DNA of 12,378 nucleotides from Cyclostephanos tholiformis. Its lineage: Eukaryota > Bacillariophyta > Thalassiosirophyceae > Thalassiosirales > Thalassiosiraceae. The notes beneath the pieces are model-generated. The model ran no database searches. It was not told the DNA's origin and worked only from the letters and a program-made list of their open reading frames with translations. Below are positions 7,749 through 12,378 of the stretch, piece by piece. Within the stretch, counting starts at the first letter, position 1. Each line of letters begins with the position of its first letter. The stretch is from positions 1-12,378 of the forward strand of contig JALLPB010000876.1 of assembly GCA_036939975.1 (NCBI GenBank), written 5' to 3'. A program made the position numbers and the translations under genes.

Positions 7749-9410
7749 TTACATTCTCGACCCTCCAGGACGACGTGAGAGGAGAGCGCCAAACCTCAAT
7801 GGTGCAGCGGGCACCGTCTCTTCATTATATTCAACCAAATCCTCAGCTTCAACCAGATCAGAATGAGATGAATCCATCCGTGGCACTCTCCCTCGAATGA
7901 CGGAGTGAGACGAATAGGGTGGGAGCGTATCTTCGATGGAATTACTCCCATTCTCCAAATCTATTTCGTCTTCATCCCTCAGTGGCGTTTCTTCTCTCCC
8001 ATTCGGAATTTCTCCGAGTTCGTTCCACGCCACATAATCTATGCAGGGGACGTATATCTTCAAATATGTCGAGTACGACGGCTGAGCTTTTAACGATAAT
8101 AGCATCGCAAGCACTGATATGAACAGAGTACAATTTCCCCAATACCTCGTCCCGAGGAATGTCGTTAATCCCCACGACCAAAGCCAACCACTCCACAGTC
8201 CGCTGACGATGGACGTGATTGGATGGATCCCACGAGAGATTGCCATCAATATCAGTATCGAAAGGTAATGGCTGAATCTAGAGGAGGATAAAAAGTTCAA
8301 ACCGAACGGGAGCACCGGGGGGGGGGCGTACGGAAAATGAGATCCGTACACACCCAAAACAGCCGTCGACAGCGAGGCGATGGAACACATGGCCGCCCGT
8401 TGGGCGAGGAGTTGACGAGGCGTTGTACTATATCCATCAAAATCTACGATGCCGTATATTTTTCGAAGTATGCATCGACTTAGGCCCAATTCCAGAAGCA
8501 TCGACGTGAGATTTAGGGCAAGGAGGACGCGCAAGTACGAGTATCCACCATCCAACGACAGCAAGGGATGGCGACTGTCATTATCGACGGTGGTGCCGCC
8601 AGGAATGTGGTCCGCGTCGTTTATTATTTGCGCCGTCGTCCCAATAATTCCGGCCAATTCCGTCGCGAGGCTTGTTACATTATTCCCGATCACGCCCAAT
8701 ACGAGCCTGCCGTCGTGTATATCGTACAACTCCTCCAAAGCGCGACATTGCCATAGCAAATGCGACGAGTATGCCAACAACGGCAATCCAGACAAGCTCC
8801 TACCACCTGTCCGCATCGTTCGTAGTAATTCCATCGGAATGACCCTGCCGCATATCGGAATAATCCCCCCGCGCAAAGACGAGAAGCGACGATGATCGTC
8901 GCCCGCGCCCGTGGCGGCGGCGACGGCATCCCTCCCTCCAATATCATTGGAGGCATCCTTCTCCGCCGGGGGATGACTGACGATGGCGAGCGGCGCCCTG
9001 TAGAATTGTTTCATGATCACCAATTGATCGTGTCTGGCACACACGTCTCTACGCGTGCGTCTGGCATTCCACTGAAATAAGTAAACGACGTGTAGAAATA
9101 TTATGATAGATAGGGTGGTGGTATCGTGATGGCGACGATGATCGTCTATACGGTGGGAGGAGGAGTCCAGCGAAAAGTAATGCGGCCGAGAAGAAGAACG
9201 GTCGGAGACGGATGCGATGTTGACGTTTCGGTAGTAAAAGTAGGGTCGGACGACGTCATTATTCCAGGATCCGTGCTGATCAACCACCTTTGTGATCCTC
9301 GACTGTGTCGATTCTACAAGCCCCGCATCTCCACCCCCGTCATCCTCCTCCTTAGCAGACAGGCGACGCCGTCGGCGTCGTCGTCGTCGTCCTTCCCTCG
9401 GCATCATCAT
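7749..9410 (-). CDS. Multi-pass membrane protein, rhomboid-like, probably without protease activity
   Basis: A single exon of 553 residues, from ATG at 9410 to TAA at 7749. The N-terminus is MMMPREG followed by poly-Arg, then about 90 polar residues. Hydrophobic segments lie near 99-113, 206-222, 291-311, 337-354, 379-394, 397-418 and 424-441. Rhomboid-like features are YLFQWN after the first helix, FYRAPLAIVSH, LLWQCRALEELY (where active rhomboids have HLLxN then an E-Y/F-G segment), and a late HPxTSIVSGLWSGWLW block. I see no GxSG serine motif (nearest SLST, 347-349 region), the expected Asn is replaced, and the late His is displaced, so I infer a pseudoprotease. Residues about 149-190 look like a lineage-specific insert. 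The C-terminal 110 residues are acidic and polar. The family assignment is tentative; the gene itself is well supported by length and hydrophobic pattern. Confidence 0.6.
   Translation of the reverse strand: MMMPREGRRRRRRRRRLSAKEEDDGGGDAGLVESTQSRITKVVDQHGSWNNDVVRPYFYYRNVNIASVSDRSSSRPHYFSLDSSSHRIDDHRRHHDTTTLSIIIFLHVVYLFQWNARRTRRDVCARHDQLVIMKQFYRAPLAIVSHPPAEKDASNDIGGRDAVAAATGAGDDHRRFSSLRGGIIPICGRVIPMELLRTMRTGGRSLSGLPLLAYSSHLLWQCRALEELYDIHDGRLVLGVIGNNVTSLATELAGIIGTTAQIINDADHIPGGTTVDNDSRHPLLSLDGGYSYLRVLLALNLTSMLLELGLSRCILRKIYGIVDFDGYSTTPRQLLAQRAAMCSIASLSTAVLGVYGSHFPYAPPPVLPFGLNFLSSSRFSHYLSILILMAISRGIHPITSIVSGLWSGWLWSWGLTTFLGTRYWGNCTLFISVLAMLLSLKAQPSYSTYLKIYVPCIDYVAWNELGEIPNGREETPLRDEDEIDLENGSNSIEDTLPPYSSHSVIRGRVPRMDSSHSDLVEAEDLVEYNEETVPAAPLRFGALLSRRPGGSRM
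9377..9391. repeat. GTC trinucleotide tract coding poly-Arg at the membrane protein start
   Basis: Five GTC units on the plus strand read as Arg codons on the minus strand, inside a run of nine Arg at residues 8-16. The repeat type is the same as that in the first chitinase exon. Confidence 0.85.
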
Positions 9411-9581
9411 ATCCGGGCCTATCGTCCCGACGGGGCGATCGTCTCAGTCGAGGGTCGGTAAAAGCACGCTACGAGCAGCAAAAACTGAGAAACGCAAAAA
9501 CTGAGAATTGTTTGATTTTCTACGTAAGCTGCTACCTAAACTCCTCCCCCACCATGGCATCTGCTCACTACAATACCATTT
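9411..9581. promoter_or_regulatory. Upstream region of the rhomboid-like gene with a 14-bp direct repeat
   Basis: This short stretch between the minus-strand ATG and the candidate LTR must hold the gene's 5' UTR and proximal promoter, unless the transposon interrupted it. It carries two identical 14-bp copies (gcaaaaactgagaa) at 9478-9491 and 9494-9507, 68-97 bases from the ATG. No TATA element is clear. A regulatory role for the repeat is a guess. Confidence 0.35.
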
Positions 9582-9650
9582 TGTTGAGACACAGTCTCCT
9601 GGTACAGGTGAACCGGTCCCTCAGAGGCATAAGTACGCCCACTAAGAATG

Positions 9651-9658
9651 TGACGTGG
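9651..9658 (+). promoter_or_regulatory. TGACGTGG, bZIP-type ACGT motif in the candidate LTR
   Basis: TGACGT is the core of cAMP/bZIP response elements, which are described upstream of CO2-responsive diatom genes. Here it lies 69 bases into the candidate LTR, where retrotransposon promoters sit. An 8-base match can occur by chance. Confidence 0.25.
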
Positions 9659-9673
9659 AGAGACACCTTATTT

Positions 9674-9712
9674 CCACGTTGCCTCCCCACGTTGCCTCCC
9701 CACATTGCCTAC
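9674..9712 (+). repeat. Three tandem 13-bp repeats in the candidate LTR
   Basis: The unit ccacgttgcctcc is present twice exactly (9674-9686, 9687-9699), then once as ccacattgcctac (9700-9712). Short tandem repeats in the U3 part of an LTR often act as enhancer-like elements; that role is inferred here. Confidence 0.85.
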
Positions 9713-9863
9713 CTAGTAGAGGGCCATCCCTCACAATTTAATCAATATCTCGATTTCCTACCATATGTCAAATCAGCTATCGATTAAATAATCGCTATTG
9801 CCTCAACATATTGATTAAATTAGTGGGGCTTCCGCCCGCCGTCAAATGAAATTCGAAATAAAA

Positions 9864-10025
9864 ATGGAGCCTGTCTGTGCAGTGATCATCGCTGTCTCTG
9901 CCTACGTTGCCATTGTCGTCATCACACTTGGAATGGGCGTTCGCACACAGAACGCATGGCTCCCCCTCTCTGTCATCATCACCATCCTCATCATCGGCGT
10001 ATCGTTCGTTTCATCCACAAAATAA
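9864..10025 (+). CDS. Small two-helix membrane peptide (53 aa) just before gag
   Basis: An ATG at 9864 opens 53 codons ending in TAA at 10023-10025, one base before the ATG of the gag frame at 10027. The peptide has two hydrophobic segments (residues 4-23, starting VCAVIIAVSAYVAIV, and about 33-49, SVIITILIIGVSFV) separated by a polar turn GMGVRTQNAW. The short N- and C-termini carry few charges. I do not recognise it. The frame is unbroken although gag beside it is frameshifted. It could be an accessory membrane peptide of the element, or a chance open frame in a C/T-rich leader, where GTC and ATC codons give hydrophobic residues automatically. Confidence 0.4.
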   Translation: MEPVCAVIIAVSAYVAIVVITLGMGVRTQNAWLPLSVIITILIIGVSFVSSTK

Positions 10026-10026
10026 A

Positions 10027-11340
10027 ATGGGGACCATCAAGGAGGAGGAACAACAAGCCGTGAAGGTCCCGGCGGGGGGTGATGCAGGCCAACAAAATTG
10101 ACGTGGGGGATGTGGCTACGGTCGCCACCGCCGGAACAACAGCATGGGCGGTGGGGGGCCACAAAATACCTCCACACAATTCCCAACATGCAACAAAGAT
10201 TTACCCGACAATGCCGTCTTCGACAAAATGGGCCAGGTAGATGCCACAAACTTTCAGCATTCCCTCAAGGCCATTGCAAACTATCTCAATACAACATTTA
10301 GTGCGGAGGTGTCGACTGCAATCCTCAAGATGCAAGACATCACAATTAACATTGAAGAAGAGCCCACCCTACAAACGGACCCGTCCACCAAGAAAAAGTT
10401 CCTGCTAACATCATGGGAAGAATACACATGAAAAAAAACTACACCGAACAGTCCAACAAACTGAAGGTGTACAATGGCAGTATGCTGAAGGCATACATCC
10501 ACATCTATGAGCAATGCTCTACAAACCTCAAGAATGATCTTGAGGCATCCTCTGCCTTTCCCACTGTCGAAGCCAACAAGGATCCGATTGGGCTCCTCAA
10601 GTTAATACAGGGACTCTGTTGTTCCTACGACTCTAAAACCCAGAGCATCATGGTGACGGTTGTGTCGCAGAAGAAACTGTTCACCTTTTTCCAGCGTGAT
10701 GGGATGGACAACAGCACTTTGTCACGCACGCCAAAACCATCAAGAGGAATGGAGGCACTGGTGCCATTGGCATCACCCCAACCTTTGTTGTCCAGAAACT
10801 ACATGACATGCAGCTGGCTGGTTCCTGCACCAATGCCAATGCTCCCACCAAGTCTGAAATGGCGGCAGCACACAAGTTTGTCTGTGACAAGTTCCTGGCC
10901 GCCCTGATGCCCAGTGGTGCTAATCGCGACCACTATGGTGCCCTCCGCAATGAACTCGCAAACCAGTATGGATTCGGCAATGACATCTATCCCAAGTCTA
11001 TCGACCAATGTCTTACGATGATGAATCGTCGGGTTGACTCTGTCCCCGCCTGCCCACCCCACGGGCAACAGCTCCATCGTGAACCTAGGCAAGAACAGGA
11101 GGAAGAGGCCCTAGGATTGCCCAAGACTCTGACAAGAAGATGCCAACCAAGCCGCAACCCTACTCTACCAAGAGCACTTCTTCCACCAGTTCCGGCTTGC
11201 GCAGCAGCAAAATAACTACCGTGGTGTGCAAGAATTGCAGTCAAAAAGGACACCTCTCCACCGTATGCCCTTGGAAGAACCCGCCCGAGCAAATCCATGC
11301 CATGGCCGCCGAACCTGACAATGCCGTCGGTTTACTTTGA
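10027..11340 (+). pseudogene. Frameshifted copia-type gag with CCHC zinc knuckle
   Basis: From ATG 10027 the frame reads 24 codons to a TGA at 10099. It then continues in the same frame (knowledge-based Gag match from about 10190: DATNFQHSLKAIANYLNTTF) to a TGA at 10429 beside eight A. Homology continues in the next frame (NYTEQSNKLKVYNGSMLKAY, GLLKLIQGLCCSYDS) to about 10700. It shifts again (HFVTHAKTIKRNGGTGAIG, GNDIYPKSIDQCLTMM) to about 11060, then again to a knuckle C-x2-C-x4-H-x4-C (CKNCSQKGHLSTVC, 11227-11268). Gag would coat element RNA; this copy cannot make one protein. At least one in-frame stop and three frame changes are seen directly. Confidence 0.8.
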
Positions 11341-12274
11341 CTCCATGAGCATCGCCAATGTCAGCTCTCTTTACCATCTGGGGCAGAAGTTCAAAGTCAC
11401 CTACAACAGTACGGACCGCTGTGGCGTCTTCAAGGTCTTCACCAAAGCTGGTGTGTTCGAATTTGCTCCCACTACCAAAGGTCTCCATGCCATCAACATT
11501 CAAGACAATCCTGATGCTGCCTACATCCTCGTCAACAATGTCAACCTCTCCTTTGCCTCTCCCATCCAAACTGTCTGTAAAAATTACGAAGGTAACACCA
11601 AGAAACACTTAACAACGATTGAACATTTCCCACAACATACTGCATCCAAACTTGGTTCCCTCCTTCATTGCATCATCAATGTCTACACGTGTGCAAGTTT
11701 CACGGTCCAAACAATTCTCGTGGACAATGAATTTGAAAAGGTCAAGGACCACATCCACCAAGCCACATTAAACACTACTGCTGCATCAGAACATGTTGGC
11801 GACATCAAACACCACATCTGGGTCATCAAAGAATGCTGCAGAGGCATCATTTGCACCCTCCCGTATGCACACTTCCCTCAGATTATGCTCGTACACCTCC
11901 TCCATCATGTCATCATGTGGCTGAATAACTTCCCTGTCAAGAATGGTGTCTCCAACCATTTCAGCCCCCTTGAGATTGTCCTTTGCCACAAGCTTGATTT
12001 TAAGCACCATTGCCGTGCACCTTTTGGTGCATATTGCAAGGTCCACAAAGATAACTCCCCCACGAACAGCATAAAGTCTTGTGGCATACCATCAATATGC
12101 CTCGGCCCCACTGGCAACATTCAAGGGACCTACATCTTCCTCAATCTTGCTACTGGTCTGGTCATCAGGCAACAATGTTTCAACAAACTTCCTGCCCCTG
12201 ATTCCATCATAGTCATAGGCCATGGCTTGTTGGCGGGAAACATCCTCGCTAAAGGTCGCGATTTGCTAGATTAG
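11297..12274 (+). pseudogene. Copia-type pol remnant: integrase region, internally deleted
   Basis: This is one open frame of 325 codons, read from 11297 though homology starts near 11333 (DSMSIANVSSLYHLGQKFKV, the strand before GAG-pre-integrase), ending at TAG 12272-12274. It runs to the integrase core end: FTVQTILVDNEFEKV (with a DNE that matches the second catalytic Asp), an EHVGDIKHHIWVIKE block where the third catalytic Glu appears replaced by Lys, then LHHVIMWLNNFPVKNG and HCRAPFGAYC. The protease Asp motif, the integrase zinc finger and the first catalytic Asp are not visible. From family knowledge they should lie before 11333 and near 11630-11690, so I infer two deletions. Reverse transcriptase is not in the window. 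An open frame in a dead element suggests a fairly young copy or deletions that happened to keep frame. Confidence 0.75.
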
Positions 12275-12327
12275 CCAATTGCCAATGTGAGTCAGAGAGC
12301 ACCAGCACGCCCTCTAAATATTCAGAT

Positions 12328-12348
12328 CTGCTTCAACGAAAGAAGCAG
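12328..12348. other. Perfect 7-bp hairpin near the window end
   Basis: ctgcttc and gaagcag flank a 7-base loop (aacgaaa). It lies 54 bases past the pol stop. No function is assigned. The remaining bases 12275-12378 show no recognisable reverse-transcriptase or host coding sequence. Confidence 0.5.
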
Positions 12349-12378
12349 CTATAAGATCCGAACATGTGGTAAAGACAA

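Larger units (their letters stand above)
9582..9808 (+). repeat. Candidate 5' LTR (227 bp)
   Basis: It begins TGTTGA and ends TCAACA, a perfect 6-bp inverted terminal pair of the TG...CA type usual for copia LTRs, and lies just upstream of gag. The five bases before it are cattt, a possible target-site duplication whose partner would be outside the window. A near-palindrome (cgattaaataatcg) lies near the right end. I could not recognise a tRNA primer-binding site after 9808, so the right edge is uncertain. Confidence 0.5.
9582..12378 (+). mobile_element. Decayed Ty1/copia (CoDi-like) LTR retrotransposon, cut by the window end
   Basis: The order is candidate 5' LTR, small membrane ORF, gag with CCHC knuckle, then a GAG-pre-integrase/integrase remnant. 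Integrase lies straight after gag with no reverse transcriptase before it, which is copia-type gene order. The integrase text (FTVQTIL, LHHVIMWLNNFP, HFSPLEIVLCHKLDF, HCRAPFGAYCKVH, GPTGNIQGTY) matches what I know of diatom CoDi elements. Frameshifts and stops in gag, and apparent internal deletions in pol, make it non-functional. The 3' LTR and any reverse transcriptase would lie beyond the window. Confidence 0.8.

Noticed and set aside
8449..9461. Plus-strand ORFs opposite the rhomboid-like gene
   Set aside because: They lack hydrophobic-segment or family logic and shadow a longer minus-strand ORF with clear membrane helices.
9512..9787. 91-codon ORF in the candidate LTR
   Set aside because: It starts with TTG, overlaps the LTR edge and the 13-bp repeats, and has no recognisable protein features.
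10425..10440. Programmed ribosomal frameshift at TGA plus eight A in gag
   Set aside because: Two further frame changes and an earlier in-frame TGA occur in the same gag, so ordinary decay explains it better.
10681..12120. Minus-strand ORFs across gag and pol
   Set aside because: They are shadows of the plus-strand retrotransposon frames, which carry the zinc knuckle and integrase blocks.
1..12378. CRISPR arrays, tRNA or rRNA genes
   Set aside because: No spaced direct-repeat array, cloverleaf or rRNA-like sequence was seen; the tandem repeats present are coding or LTR repeats without spacers.

Overview
The window looks like nuclear DNA from a stramenopile alga, most likely a diatom. Three things point there: genes with short GT-AG introns (80-290 bp), a large chitinase-type gene of a style I associate with diatoms, and a decayed Ty1/copia retrotransposon whose Gag and integrase resemble the diatom CoDi group. 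The species cannot be fixed from the sequence alone.

Layout. (1) 1-453 is a non-coding upstream region. (2) 454-7494 (+) is one nine-exon gene that I reconstruct as a protein of about 2,023 residues. In order it has an N-terminal membrane anchor or signal, an acidic/serine low-complexity stretch, a GH18 chitinase domain, a GH19-like chitinase domain, an unrecognised membrane-proximal domain, a single transmembrane helix, a serine-rich repeat tail, a duplicated leucine-rich-repeat module, and a second repeat-rich tail. (3) 7495-7748 is a short tail-to-tail spacer. (4) 7749-9410 (-) is a single-exon multi-pass membrane protein resembling a divergent, probably inactive rhomboid. (5) 9411-9581 is its short upstream region. 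(6) 9582-12378 is an LTR retrotransposon that runs out of the window: a candidate 5' LTR, an unusual 53-residue two-helix membrane ORF, a frameshifted gag with a CCHC zinc knuckle, and a pol remnant with integrase sequence but no visible protease or reverse transcriptase.

The main discovery candidate is gene 2. It joins two unrelated chitinase folds on the outside of a membrane to a long cytoplasmic LRR tail, like a receptor whose sensor is itself a chitin-processing enzyme. The GH18-to-GH19 join lies inside one uninterrupted exon (3140-3995). The GH19-to-TM-to-LRR join lies inside another (4265-6379). The fusion therefore does not depend on doubtful splice calls. Biological roles (chitin sensing, wall remodelling) are inference.

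Limits: splice sites were called by eye from consensus, reading phase and protein continuity. Family calls rest on remembered family motifs, not on searches.
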